DNA from: Phaseolus vulgaris
Lineage: Eukaryota > Streptophyta > Magnoliopsida > Fabales > Fabaceae
NCBI RefSeq assembly: GCF_000499845.2
Contig: NC_023755.2
Location: 33,009,753-33,073,752 of the forward strand
Direction of reading: 5' to 3'
DNA: 64,000 nt
Both the position numbers and the translations under genes were made by a program. How positions within the stretch are numbered: position 1 is the first letter of the stretch; the number at the start of each line of letters is the position of its first letter. Under the pieces are notes generated by a model. The model had not been told where the DNA came from and made no database searches. It saw only the letters and a program-made list of their open reading frames with translations. Positions 1 through 11,781 of this stretch are shown one piece after another.

Positions 1-1962
1 GTTGTCTGGGGTTAAAAACCAAATTGACTATTCTGTACAGAATTTGGGTATTAAATTGATACCAAAGTCAATGATTATTTTTCTTTAATGATCAAATTCA
101 TAGGTGGTGAGTGTGAGTGTGAGTGTGAGGGATTAACATTTTAGTTTGGGGAGAAGGTAATTGTTATTAGCAGCAAGTAGGTGCAAAATATGTAAATATA
201 GCAATTAGGATGTATTGTTTTGTTGTGAACTTGTGACACAATCTTAGAAATTCAAGTTGAGTTAGGTCTCTGTTTTGATTATTGATTCAACTTGTGAGAG
301 AGTCCTCACCAGGTGTTTGTCAAATTGTTTCAGACATATTTGCTTATATATGTTGTTCTAATATAATATCTTATAATATTATTTATGTTAGATTTATTAC
401 ATGACACTTTTGTTTTTAGGACAATTAGTGAAGTGAATTGAATAACATTTGTTGTTGGTTGCCACAATAATTACAGCTACTTTAGTTGATAAAAAACATG
501 ATTGGATGAGGTAGTTTTGATGTATGGTAGTATGATGCCAAATTTATGTTGGCTTCAAGTTTGTCAAATATGCAGAGTTAGGAAGGTTTTTAATCTAGGG
601 AGTTTTGTTTGTTTATCATGCCATATGAGAAAAAGTAAAAATGAGTTTGTCAGTGCCAGTAACCATCCAATAACCATATACAGTTGCTCTATTAGGCCTC
701 ACATTGGGATACTTCCTGACCCTTGGAGTAAAGAAATACCATTCATCCTCTCCAAACAAAGCTTAACACTACTGTGTTTTAGGTTCTCTTCTTTTCTTTT
801 TTTCTGTTATCTTCAGGCTTATTTTCTATTTTTACTCTCCTTTTTTAATATTCACTTCTTATATGCTATTTTTCTCTTTATTTCATTCTCTCTTTTCCAT
901 ATCTAATTCTTCTAACTGTTTCCTACGTTATTTCCTTCAATCCCTTCTTGAATCAATCAAAGATATACCTGCTTGTTTTACTATTTTCATGGATGAAATA
1001 TTCATTTATTTAATGGAAGATCGTACTGTAAAAATGATATTTTGATATTCCAGTTTAATACTAAACATATTTCATATATTCAACCATTACAACGGTCATT
1101 ACTGCAAGTTAATGTTGATCTTTTATATAAATATTTAAAATTGAAATTTGTTCCCAATTTTAACTGCAATATAATATAGTAGGTTGTCAATAAATTAAAT
1201 ATTAGAATATTTTAGTATATACATCAATTGATTGAATTCAATCAATATTTTAAAATTAATATATTATTATTATTATTAGTGCTGCAAATATTTTATAAAA
1301 GTTAATTCCATATTGTTCTATGTTGTGCAGATTTAAAATAATTTACTGCACATAAATTTATATAAAGAAACTATTATTTTTTTTATCAGAAAAAGAATAC
1401 ATATAAACTAAAAAAAATATTTCAGGATTATCCCAACCCTTATATATGAATCAAAAATTACATTAATTTCAGATCATCAACAACGAACGAGAAGAAAAAA
1501 AATAAAGGCCGTTTTCTGCATAAAATGCAGAAAAAACTGCACCAAGAGGCACCCTGCTACTAGTAATCTGTTATAAAAACTTCAACCTGCAGCTTCTGAA
1601 TTGGCCACTCCTAAACACCAAAACTCTCCAAAACTATAGAATTCTATATTTCTATATTTTTAATGTTGTAACAGTTTTAATTATGTGGTTCCCTTCCACA
1701 GCATTCCTCATGCACCTTTGACTTTGGTTCACCAAAACACCATGCCAGACCACCATCTTTTCATTGACATTCCTTTGGCATCAGTACACTTCAATATCAA
1801 TGCTCTCACCCTCCACAGTATCATCGAATATGTAACTATGCTTGCTCAAAACCAGAACCATCCAATATAAACTACATAAACTACCAATCCACCAGAAAAA
1901 AAACCTTCCACCCTTTCAAACCACAGACTTTCAGCAATACAACTCTTTTTTAAGCACCCACC
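1..1962. other. Left flank, no recognisable gene
   Basis: This AT-rich sequence lies outside the segmental duplication. Short open frames exist (for example around 502-906 and 1685-1870), but they have low-complexity or hydrophobic composition, no family motif and no convincing splice context. I see no gene here. The similarity to the second copy starts abruptly at 1963, inside an LTR. Confidence 0.6.
104..129. repeat. GTGAGT microsatellite
   Basis: Four consecutive GTGAGT-type hexamers are visible. It is a short simple-sequence repeat with no evident function. Confidence 0.8.
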
Positions 1963-2230
1963 CATCAAAGTCAACAAATTTCAAGCCTTTTCAAATTCTT
2001 TTCAAAAACACTAAGTGTAAAACAACCGGTTGAAACGACAATTCAACATGTTGATTTTCCATTTTCTTTAGAAAACATATTTTTTCAAAGGAACTTGAAT
2101 TAAACAACCTTGGATCAAATCTATGAGTGGATTTACAAATTCAAAATACACAAAACCCACACACACAAGCAACAACAAAGTTTTCAAGCAAACTTGTTAG
2201 ATTTGAAGACATCAAAGCCTATTTTCAACA
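1963..2230 (-). repeat. Copia-A 3' LTR fragment, copy 1
   Basis: It aligns with 9379-9636 (the 5' LTR of the same element) and ends in TTTTCAACA directly beside the purine tract, so it is the element-proximal part of the 3' LTR. About 0.8 kb of LTR that is present in copy 2 (30733-31532) is absent here. Confidence 0.85.
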
Positions 2231-2245
2231 ATCTCCCCCTATTTG
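2231..2245 (-). other. Copia-A polypurine tract
   Basis: The minus strand reads AAATAGGGGGAGAT immediately before the LTR terminus TGTTGAAAATAGG. This is the expected plus-strand primer site of a retrotransposon. A second near-identical purine run lies at 2521-2536. Both fall within the segment deleted from copy 2. Confidence 0.8.
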
Positions 2246-2574
2246 ATGAAAACAAATCTTTGGTTTGCTTGTGTTGTTCTGTTTGAATTTGAAAGAACCT
2301 GTAAAACATAAACTGTGCATGTACCAGATAGCAATAATACCCAGGTTAAAACAACACCATTGAACCAGTTTTCATCATATGATTTCCAGCAAGAAGGCCA
2401 TAAAAATCAGTGTGAAAACCAATGAAAGAGGTGCAAAATCAGAGCAAAACAACAACAACAACTATATACCAGATATAAACCAGATAAAAGTAGCAACAGT
2501 TCAACACTGAAAACCACATAATTCTCCCCCTATTTGTCTTCACAAATAGAGTAAGACAAGTGATAAGAACAAAA

Positions 2575-3285
2575 TTAAGAAAGAATTTGAGAATCAAGAA
2601 TACCCAACTCATTTCTTATGAAGAAAAACTTGTCCTTAGGCAGTGGCTTGGTGAATATATCTGCAAGTTGTCTTCCAGTTTCAATAAACTGAACTTCACA
2701 ATCCCCATTGCTCACATGATCTCTTATAAAATGGCTGTGAATCTCAATGTGTTTTGTCCTTGAATGTTGAATCTGATTTTTGGTGAGATTAATAACACTT
2801 GTGTTATCACAAAGCAAAGACACCTGGTTGACCTTCAAGCCAAAGTCCTCTAGTTGTTGTTTGATGCAGAGAAGTTGAGCAAAACATCTACCAACAACTA
2901 TATACTCAGCTTCTGCAGTGGAAAGGGTCACACAAGCTTGCTTCTTGCTATGCCAAGATATGAGACTTGAACCAAGAAGATGACTAGTCCCACTTGTGCT
3001 TTTTCTATCTGGCTTACACCCTGCAAAATCACAATCAAAATAATCAACCAAATGAATAGGAGAGTGAGATGGATACCATAAACCAACAATGGTTGTGCCC
3101 TTGAGATATTTCAGAATTCGTTTTGCAGCTTTGAAGTGAGATTTTTTTGGATTGGATTGAAATCTAACAGAAAGATAAACTACAAACACGATGTTTGGCC
3201 TGCTAGCAGTGAGATAAAGCAAAGAACCAATCAATGCTTTGAATTTTGTTTGATCTACTGCTGTTCTAGCCATGTCAGCATCCAT
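2575..3285 (-). pseudogene. Copia-A RNase H domain, copy 1
   Basis: C-terminal part of a copia Pol polyprotein. It shows the connection region (KFKALIGSLLYLT), the RNase H core (AGCKPDRKSTSG, then TLSTAEAEY) and the terminal RTKHIEIHSHFIRDHV and IFTKPLP blocks typical of Ty1/copia RNase H. A one-base difference from copy 2 near 3297 (GAGAC against GTAGAC) separates this frame from the upstream RT frame. It is a decayed retrotransposon domain, not a host gene. Confidence 0.9.
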
Positions 3286-3372
3286 ATAACAACTTGAGAC
3301 ATTGGTGTGGATGCCTCTTTGCAGTTTTCCATCTCAAACGTCTTGAGAATCTCCTTGCAATACTTGGTTTGG

Positions 3373-4350
3373 TTAAGGAAGATGGCATCCTTTGATTGCT
3401 TGACCTGCAACCCTAAGAAAGAAGGATAACTCTCCCATCATAGACATTTCAAACTCCCCCTGCATTGCTGCCACAAATTCTTCACATAAACTATCATTAG
3501 TAGCACCAAATATGATATCATCAACATAAATTTGAAGAAAAATGATAGCATATTTGGACTTTTTAATGAAAAGAGTCTTATCAATTTTGCCTCTCTCATA
3601 GCTATGAGACAAGAGGAAATTGTTAAGTCTCTCATACCACTGTCTTAGAGCTTGTTTGAGCCCATACAAAGCCTTCTTCACCTTGTAAACATGATTGGTA
3701 TGTTGATGATCCTCAAAATCGGGTGGTTGTGAGACATAAACCTCCTCATTGATGAACCCATTTAAAAAGGAACTCTTCACATCCATTTGGAAAAATTTGA
3801 AACCACTCATGCAGACAAAGGCAAGTAGCAGTCTCACAACTTCCAATCTGGCCACAGGTACAAAGGTTTCATCATAGTCCATGTCTTTCTCTTGATTGTA
3901 ACCTTTGGCAATCAACCTAGCTTTGTTTCTTGTAATCACTCCAACTTCATCTAGTTTGTTTTTGAATACCCACTTGATTCCAATTACATTCATGATGACA
4001 GATTGAGGAACCAGAGTCCACACTTCAATTCTGGTGAATTGATTCAGCTTTTCTTGCATAGCAGCAATTCAACTCTCATCCTTAAAAGCTTCACTTACAA
4101 ATTTGGGTTCAATGTGAGACACAAATGTCATATGTTTGTAGTAATTAGAGACAAATGTTCTAGTACAAACTCCCTTATCAATATGCCCAATGATATTCTC
4201 CACAGAAAGATCACTAGGAATCCTCCATTCTTTGGAAAGATCATTCTGCTGCAGAATTTCAACCGGTTGTTTTGCAGAATCAATCGGTTATTTTTCTGGG
4301 TAGGATTCCAGTTTCTGCAGAGTGATGTTTTGATCATCTTCTTCTGCATA
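3373..4350 (-). pseudogene. Copia-A reverse transcriptase domain, copy 1
   Basis: An open stretch of 228 codons (3373-4059) carries copia RT landmarks in order: the entry motif IKWVFKNKLDE, ARLIAKGYNQ, FQMDVKSSFLNG with the first catalytic Asp, KALYGLKQALRQWYE, and the YVDD box with the two remaining catalytic Asp. Upstream homology continues to about 4350 through an in-frame stop just before the first Met (TGG to TGA is likely). The frame is lost at its 3' end shortly after MGELSFFL. The catalytic residues are intact, but no complete polyprotein can be made. Confidence 0.9.
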
Positions 4351-5640
4351 ATTCTTCATAGATTCTTGTTCTGCATGGTTAGTCTCATCAAATACAACAT
4401 GAACAAACTCTTCTACAGTCATAAGCCTCTTGTTATACACTCTATATGCATGACAAGTTAATGAATAATCAAGAAAGATACCATTATCTGCTTTTTCATC
4501 AAACTAGTCAAGGTTTTTCTTTCCATTGTTTAAAATGTAACACTTACAGCCAAACACTTTTAGATGACCAATGTTGGATTTTCTTCCATTAAACATTTCA
4601 TAAGGAGTTTTATTCAAAATTGGTCTAATGAGACCCTATTAATCACATAACAAGTTGTGCTAACAGCATCAACCCAAAAATATTTTGGCAAAGAGGACTT
4701 ACTTAAAATGGTTCTAGCAAGTTCCTCAATAGACCTATTCTTCCTTTCCACAACCTCATTTTGTTGGGGGTTCTAGGAGCAGAGAAGTTCTGAAAGATTC
4801 CAAAATTTTCACAAAAAACACTAAATTTTTCATTTTGAAATTCACCTCCATGATCACTTTGAAGGGCACAAATCTTACTGCTTCTCATATTTTGTAATCT
4901 CTTGGCAAGCTTTTTGAATGTAGAAAATGCATCACTCTTGGATTCCAAGAACAATGTCCATGTGAACCTAGAGAAATCATCAATAATGACAAGAGCATAG
5001 TAGTTTCCACCAAGACTCATGGTTCTTGAAGGACCAAATAAATCCATGTGGAACAGTTGAAGGGGTTTTGAAGTAGAAACTACATTTTTCAGTTTGAAAA
5101 ATTGTTTGATTTGCTTCCCTTTTTGACATGCCTCACATATTTGGTCTTTCTCAAACTTGAGTTTGAGTAAACCTACCACAAGATGTTTAGATATCAACTT
5201 ATTTAGATGATGCATGTGGATATGTGTTATCCTTCTATGCCATAACCATGATTCCTCATGTTTGGTGAGAAGGCAGCCAATAGATGCAGAATGTAAGATA
5301 TCAAGAAGATAAACATTGTTGATTCTTTTACCAATTAACAATACTTCCTGTGATTTGGGCAGCTGTATCTCACACATGTTGGGCTTGAAGGTTAGTTGAT
5401 AACCTTTGTCACATAGCTGGCTTATGCTAAGGAGACTATGCTTGAGTCCTTCCACAAACAACACATCATGAATCAAGAAAGAGTTCTTGTCACCAATGGT
5501 TCCTCTTCTATGAATTTTCCTTTTTTTGTTGTCAACATAAATCACATGATCTTCATGCTTAAAGGAGAAGATTGAAAAATTTGGTTTTATCCCCTGTCAT
5601 GTGCTTAGAATAACCATTGTCTAGGTATCACATGTGTTGA
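4351..5640 (-). pseudogene. Copia-A protease and integrase domains, copy 1
   Basis: From 5640 downward: a decayed protease site reads YLDNGYSKHMTGD, where D-S/T-G is expected. A GAG-pre-integrase zinc-binding segment follows (WLWHRRITH, then ICEACQKGK). Next comes the integrase core with its first Asp (HMDLFGPSRTM) and second Asp (LQSDHGGEF). The frame breaks at a G run near 4767 (five G, against four in copy 2). The catalytic-Glu segment and C-terminal part continue in another frame down to about 4351. Confidence 0.87.
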
Positions 5641-5770
5641 TTTTCCATCAAGGAGCCCTGCAAGAGAAAGGATCAAGTAGCAAGGTTTGGTCCTCTAACA
5701 AATTTGGGTCCATTTGCATTAATTGGATCATTAAAAGCCTTAGGATTCTTAGAATTCTTCAGAACCCATT

Positions 5771-7313
5771 TTAAAATACCTTTAGGAACAGAAAATTTCC
5801 TAACTCGCAGAATATAACAAAGTGACCCTTTTTCATACAATAAAAGCATGAAACAACCGGTTGTTTCGACTTTTCAATCGGTTGTTTTTCACATAAGGTT
5901 GAAAAAGGATTTGAAACACCACTTTTCTTGCTTTGTGGATTAAAACCAATCCAGCTTTTCCAAAAATACAATTTTTGAGAAGAAAGAACAGTTTCAAAAT
6001 TTGATTTTCCTTTTGAAAGCTTATCCACAGTTTTCACAAGATAGTGAACCTTCTTTTCATGAGATTCACAATTTTCACAAAAACTTGAGTCACATTTGCA
6101 ATAAGACTTTTTGTAAATCAGTTCCAGATTTTCAAAATCATTTTTCAAGTTATTCAGCTCTTCTTCCAATGCTTTGGCTCTATTTTCCAACCAATTATTC
6201 AAGCCTTTCAACCGGTTATTTAAAAGAGCCAGTCTATTAGTTTTTTCATGAGTTTCTTTAAAAGCATTAAGAAGTTGGTTGTAGTCTTCAAAATTGATTG
6301 AAGTGTTGTAACTTACACTACTTATGTCAGTTTCTCCCTTTGCCATTAAGCAAAGATTTGCTTCTTCATCTCCTGAAGATGAGTTAGAGGAAGAAACTTC
6401 ATTATCTTGCCAAGCAATGTAGACTCTCTTGGTTTTGCCTTTCTTTTCACCTTTCTTGCTTGCTTCTCTTTCTTTATTCTCATTGTTGGGGCAATCAGCT
6501 TTAATATGTCACTTTTCACCACATCCAAAGCAGGTGTATTTATTAGTGTTAAAATCATTAATTTTCTTGTTGTTATACCTGTTGGATGGTTGATTCTTGT
6601 TGTTGTTTTTCTTCAAGAATTTGCTGAATTTCCTGGTTAGCAAGCTAAGGGTTTCTCCATCAATGTCATCACTTGAGTCTTGACAGTTTTTATGTCCAAC
6701 AGCCTTCGGGGCAATGTTTCTCAAATGCTTATCTTCATTTTCTTGAACATTCATCCTATTCATCTTCAATTCATTTCTCTAAGCTTCCCAAACAGTGAAT
6801 TTGTTGTCAAGGATGTTAAATCTTTAGATTCATAAATGGTTGTGACCTTGGGCTGCCAAGATCTGTCTAGGCATTTGAGTATCTTGATGTTGAGTTTTTC
6901 TTTTTCAAACATTTTTCCAAGACTCATAAGGTGGTTGACAATATGAGTAAACCTCTTTTGTACTTCTGCAATTGTCTCCCCTTTTTGCATTCTAAAAATC
7001 TCATATTCTTTGACAAGAGCATGTTTCCTTGCTCTTTTCACGTCATTTGTTCTTTCATGAGTGCCTTCAAGAGTATCCCACATTTCCATTGTGGAGGCAC
7101 ATTGTGATACCCTGAAAAACTCATCAGAATTTAAGGCAGATGTAATAATATTCTTTGCAATACAATCATATTGTGCCCTTTTGCTTTCATGCTCAGTCCA
7201 TTGGGACCAAGGTTTTCATAAATCACTTTATCATTTTCAAGCATAGGAAGAAAAGGACAATTTTCAATTGCATCCCAAATTCCTTTATCAATTGATTCTT
7301 CTAAGATTTTCAT
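5771..7313 (-). pseudogene. Copia-A gag region, copy 1
   Basis: Fragmented Gag. The N-terminal start (7313) shows the KGIWDAIENCPF pattern of plant copia gag. The UBN2-like capsid segment is at 7089-6766 (MWDTLEGTHE, then FTHIVNHLMSLGK). A first zinc knuckle (CFGCGEK) is cut by a TGA where His-containing sequence should follow. A long helical, coiled-coil-like region runs 6346-6000. A second knuckle reads CFYCMKKGHF near 5840. At least three frameshifts or stops are present. Confidence 0.87.
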
Positions 7314-7442
7314 CCTTACCTTCCAAAACTAGTAATTCAAACCACAAAACAGAGGTGGTCCGTTAATAGATGCACCCTCCCTAGAGGGTAGTTTTTCAGC
7401 CATGAAAAAAATTTTAGGATAAAAAACTTGAATGACTTTCAA

Positions 7443-7464
7443 GAACCTAGCTCTTGATGTCAAT
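7443..7464 (-). other. Copia-A primer binding site (decayed)
   Basis: On the minus strand, directly after the LTR terminus TTTTTAACA, the sequence is ATTGACATCAAGAGCTAGG. This resembles TGGTATCAGAGC, the initiator tRNA-Met primer site common in plant copia elements, with a few substitutions. Confidence 0.65.
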
Positions 7465-9636
7465 TGTTAAAAATGGAGGCCTTAAACAAGAGGGGGTGAA
7501 TTGTTTATGCAAGATTTTCACAAATATTGAAGGTATAGTGAAGGCCAATGAGAATCCATCAATCAGAAATCTGTTCAGCTGATTTAAAAACAGTTTTCAC
7601 TCAACAGTAAAAAATCAATCGGTTGTTTTTGCGAAACAATCGGTTGTTTATAGCAACAATTATAAACTCCAAGCAAAAACATATTTAAAGAGATAAGGGA
7701 TAGAAAGATTTGTTAGAATATATGGCCTTAAACGAGAGGGGGGAGGGGGGGTAAATTGTTTAAGAAAGGTTTTTGAAAACTTTTTCAGGTTTAACAAAAT
7801 TCTTTGTGTGAATCCAGAACAGGAATCAAGTTTGCCAAGAATTTCAGCAATAAAATAGCAAAGCAACAGAAAAACAATCGATTGTTTCTTCGAAACAATC
7901 GGTTGTTTATACCAGCAAAGCTTAAAACAAAAATTAAATGAGTTCAGAGTAAGAGAGAGATACACCAATAGTTTATACTGGTTCACTCTTAAACCAAGAG
8001 ATACATCCAGTCCCCAGAAAACCACTGGGTAATCCACTAAGCAATCAAACCATATTACAAAACACAAACCACCAAAGTAGTGACCTTGAACCCTTCAAGA
8101 AACACACTACCTTTGGCAAAACACACCAAGAGTATTGATCTTGACCACCTCAAGAACATACAACACTCCTTGGCAACACAACACCAAAAATACAGTAGGT
8201 TTAGAAAGGATTACACATGTTCACAGTACAATCTGAATTCAATAATACAATTGTAATCCTATTCCACTCTCTTTGAAAACCCAAAGCTTGATGTGAATGT
8301 TTAAATCTTAGAATCAACTTTGTCACAATTGAAAAACTCAAACCTGTTTCTCTTCTTTGTTTGAAAACATAAACAAACCATTTATATTTTCCAAATATTG
8401 GTCAAAGCAATTAAGGAAGGAGCGTATTCAGTTGAAAAACATTTAAAGCAGATTCATAATTCAAAACTGAATTTTGTTAGGATTTTCAAAGAAACAATCG
8501 GTTGAAACCACGAAACAACCGATTGTTTGGCTTGACAATTAAGTCAACCAAACTAAAACAGTTTTCAACCTTTTCAAAACTCCTAAGAGTAAAACAACCG
8601 GTTGATTCGATAAAACAACAAGTTGTTTTTCACTTAGTTGAAAAAACACTTGATTTCAAAAAGGTTTTAAATCACATCAGTTTTAAATTCAACAAAGGAG
8701 TGGATCACATTCCATTCTACTCAGATCCCACCCAGAAACAACAACAACACCAGTCTTTCTTCAAACACTTAAATTTGGATTCTTCAAAGCACTTGATCAC
8801 TCTTGATCAACAAGATTCACACAAGAAATTTATATTGGTTCAGTCTTAGTCAAGAGCTACATCCAGTTCCCAAAAAACCTCAGAGTATTCCACTAAGCAA
8901 TCAAACACCTTGATTACAACATACACACCAATGTGGTGATCTTGAAACCTTCAAGAACACACACCACCTTTGGCAATCACACCACATAATTCAGAAAACC
9001 CTCTGAATTTGCACACCAACAGTTCTTACAGAAATACAATAGTTAAGAGAGAAAAGGAAAGATAATACCTAATACAATCACAATTAAATAGAAGAAGTAC
9101 ACAACAATCCTATTCCACTCTTAGAAAGAATCCACAGCTTGAAGCAATCTTGGAAAAACTTGATTTGAAAGTATTCTCATGAATCAATAACAACCAGTAG
9201 CGTAAAACAGATTATATAAACTCCAATCAGTTGTTAAAAGCATTTAATGCAAAAGCCAAATGAGTTTTAAAACAAACATGACAGATTAAAGCAGCCCAAC
9301 TGAATTCTATTAAGAATTTTCAAAAATCAACCGATTGAAAACACGAAACAATCGGTTGAATTGGCTTGACATCAAAGTCAACCAATTTAAAGCTTTTTCA
9401 AATTCTTTTGAAAAACACTAAGTGTAAAACAACCGGTTGAAATGACAATTCAACAGGTTGATTTTTCACTTTCTTTAGAAAACATCTATTTCAAAAGAAC
9501 TTGAATTAAACAACCTTGGACCAAATCTATGAGTAGATTTATAAATTCAAACTACACAAAACCCACACACACAAGCAACAGTAAAATGTTCAAGTAATCT
9601 TCTTGGATTTGGAGACATCAAAACCTATGTTCAAGA
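7465..9636 (-). repeat. Copia-A 5' LTR, copy 1 (interrupted)
   Basis: Bounded by TGTTAAAAATGG at 7465 and TGTTCAAGA at 9636, with TTGCT following. It is split by a nested solo LTR (7711-8812). Net LTR length without the insert and one target repeat is about 1.07 kb. It holds many copies of the dyad CAATCGGTTG / CAACCGGTTG. Confidence 0.85.
7711..8812 (-). mobile_element. Nested solo LTR, copy 1
   Basis: A 1102-bp insert starting TGTTAGAATATATGG and ending TTGATCAACA, flanked by perfect 5-bp repeats AGATT (7706-7710 and 8813-8817). The uninterrupted LTR at 30733 in copy 2 confirms the empty site. It has LTR-type TG...CA ends and no internal coding region, hence a solo LTR. It is present in both copies, so it is older than the duplication. 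Confidence 0.9.
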
Positions 9637-9641
9637 TTGCT

Positions 9642-11441
9642 TTCTCAAAATCATGGTAGTGGGATGTAAGTAACACAAACAACTCCACAATGAGGAACAT
9701 TGTCTTTTCACTTGACTCCTATACTAAAGCAATAATATCTATTGAGTGCTTATAAATATTTTCTTTATTCATTAAGCAACTTGATGTTATGTAAAGTTCT
9801 GAAAATGTTATCATGAATGAATGTTGTAAAATTGCAAACTCTCATTTTTCCAATTTGTGTCAATATGTTCCCAAACTACAATAAGAACTAAAAAAAAATT
9901 AGTATGTCGAGCACGGTTAAACTTTAGTGAAAAGAAAAAAATGGACACATAATTATATGCACTGAGCATTAAAAAATGCGGGGGATGTTGAATATGCTCT
10001 AAAACAAAATGGATTATTTTTTACTTAACAAAAATTTAATTTATACTTAATTTCACACTAATTAAGAATGTTAGTGGTAGTTAAATTAATTTCACCATGT
10101 CACCATTTATCGATAAAATTAAAATATAAAATATAACAATAGAGAAACTAAAACGGTAAAAATATGGTCAAATGATATATAAAGGAAAAATTATTAACAT
10201 ATTTAGACCACATATAAACGTGACACATAAAAATATAAGTTCTATTAATGTTTTGTTGTAATATGACATAAGTTTATGATTAATTTAAAAAATATAGATA
10301 CACAAATGATCAAATTAAAAATTATGGATACAAAGTTTATAATAAAATTAGAAAATATAGATACATTTAAATTTATGATAAAATTGAAAAATACGGATAC
10401 ACATAAGTTTATGATAAAATTAAAAAATACATATACACAAAAAGTTTATGATAAAATTAAAAAATACATATACACAAAAAGTTTATGATAAAATTAAAAA
10501 ATATGGAGACACATAAATTTATGATGAATTTAAATATTACAATATAAATTTATAGTTCATTTTTATAAATACAAATACACATATAGTAACGATGAGAATA
10601 AAAGTACAGATACACATTAATGATAAAAATAAAACATGTGGATACTCAATGATGATAAAAAACAGATACACGATAGTGATAAAAAAAATACAAATACACA
10701 ATAATGATAAAAATAAAAAAAAATACAAATATACAACAATAACAAAAAAAATGTAGATACATAAGTACGACATGACCTATGTTTTAGCTAGTATTTATAA
10801 TAATAATAAAAACATTAAATATATTTCAAATAAAAAAATTATTATATATTAATAAAAATAAAATAAAATAAATTAATTATATTATAAAATTTATATACAT
10901 AATTAATTATGTATAATACTTTATTATAATCGATTAAATAGTATTATACATAATAGTATAAATAATAATATAAATTCTCTAACATTTATATATGTTATAT
11001 ATATATTATTATTATTATTACTATATATATTATTATTATTATTATTACTATATATACTATTATTATTATTACTATATATATTATTATTAATAATATTAAT
11101 AATAATGTCATTAATAATATTTATATTATTATTATTACTATTAATAATAATAATGTTATTAATAATATTATTATTAAATTTTTTTATTATTATTAATAGT
11201 ATTTATATTATTGTTATTATTATTATTAATATTAACATTATTATTATTTTAATTAATTTAGGGGAGGAGAGTTGATATAGTTATTGATTTTCTGACGGAT
11301 TTGTGATTAATTTTGTGACTGAAAAAGTTACACCTTTAAAAAAATTACAGTAAAAAAAAAATTTGGTTTTATTATTATTAATAATTTTGAAAAAATATTT
11401 ATCATCAACTATTATTTTCTACTACTATTATATTGTTATTG
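9642..11441. other. AT-rich intergenic repeat tract, copy 1
   Basis: No gene is visible. It contains degenerate tandem units of roughly 35 bp built on AAATACGGATACACATAAG and GATAAAATTAAA (about 10270-10780). A roughly 190-bp core (10793-10985) recurs at 23255. TTA/TAA simple sequence fills about 10985-11260. Open frames here are products of the repeats. Confidence 0.8.
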
Positions 11442-11506
11442 TATCATAATTAAAGGTATTAAAATTAATATTAACATTTTGCTCTCACTAAGTACAAGAG
11501 CTTATA
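11442..11506 (+). repeat. 65-bp direct repeat, left of Copia-B
   Basis: It matches 14964-15028 over 65 bp with about two or three mismatches. It runs from TATCATAATTAAAGG to AAGAGCTTATA and abuts the 5' LTR. Confidence 0.85.
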
Positions 11507-11755
11507 GTTAAGATTTTATTATTATTAATTCTGATTTTATTATCCTTAAACTATTTTACCGTTATTATTGCATTAATGGTCAGTTTACGTATTCCTATTT
11601 TATAGCTTCCAGTAATTGTAATTTTATTATATATATTATTGAAGTAAATCAAAATAAATGAAATTAGTTCAAAAATTTTGCAATTTTGTGCAATTACGTT
11701 CAATTAGTTTCTACAACCTTTTACCTCTTGTTATTTCCTTCAATTAGTTCCTACA
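11507..11755 (+). repeat. Copia-B 5' LTR, copy 1
   Basis: It aligns with 14673-14956 from the GATTTTATTATTATTAATTC block to TTAGTTCCTACA. The first roughly 15 bp are altered, so the left edge is approximate. The primer site follows directly. Confidence 0.8.
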
Positions 11756-11781
11756 ACTGGTATTAAAGTCAGTCTGTTATC

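Larger units (their letters stand above)
1963..9636 (-). mobile_element. Copia-A element, copy 1 (Ty1/copia, left-truncated)
   Basis: A degenerate Ty1/copia retrotransposon read on the minus strand: 5' LTR at high coordinates, then tRNA primer site, gag with two zinc knuckles, protease, integrase, reverse transcriptase, RNase H, purine tract and a 3' LTR fragment. The order gag-PR-IN-RT-RH defines copia. The coiled-coil gag extension with a second zinc knuckle resembles the SIRE/Maximus lineage (inference). The coding region is broken by frameshifts and stops. The left part of the 3' LTR is missing, but the right-hand target duplication TTGCT (9637-9641) survives and matches the left flank of copy 2. 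Confidence 0.9.

Noticed and set aside
502..1045. Frames of 134 and 60 codons in the left flank
   Set aside because: Phe/Ser-rich hydrophobic translations of T-rich DNA with no motif, no homologous pattern and no second exon.
2246..2574. An env-like ORF between pol and the 3' LTR, as in SIRE-type elements
   Set aside because: Only about 330 bp lie between the pol end and the purine tract, with no open frame or membrane segment.
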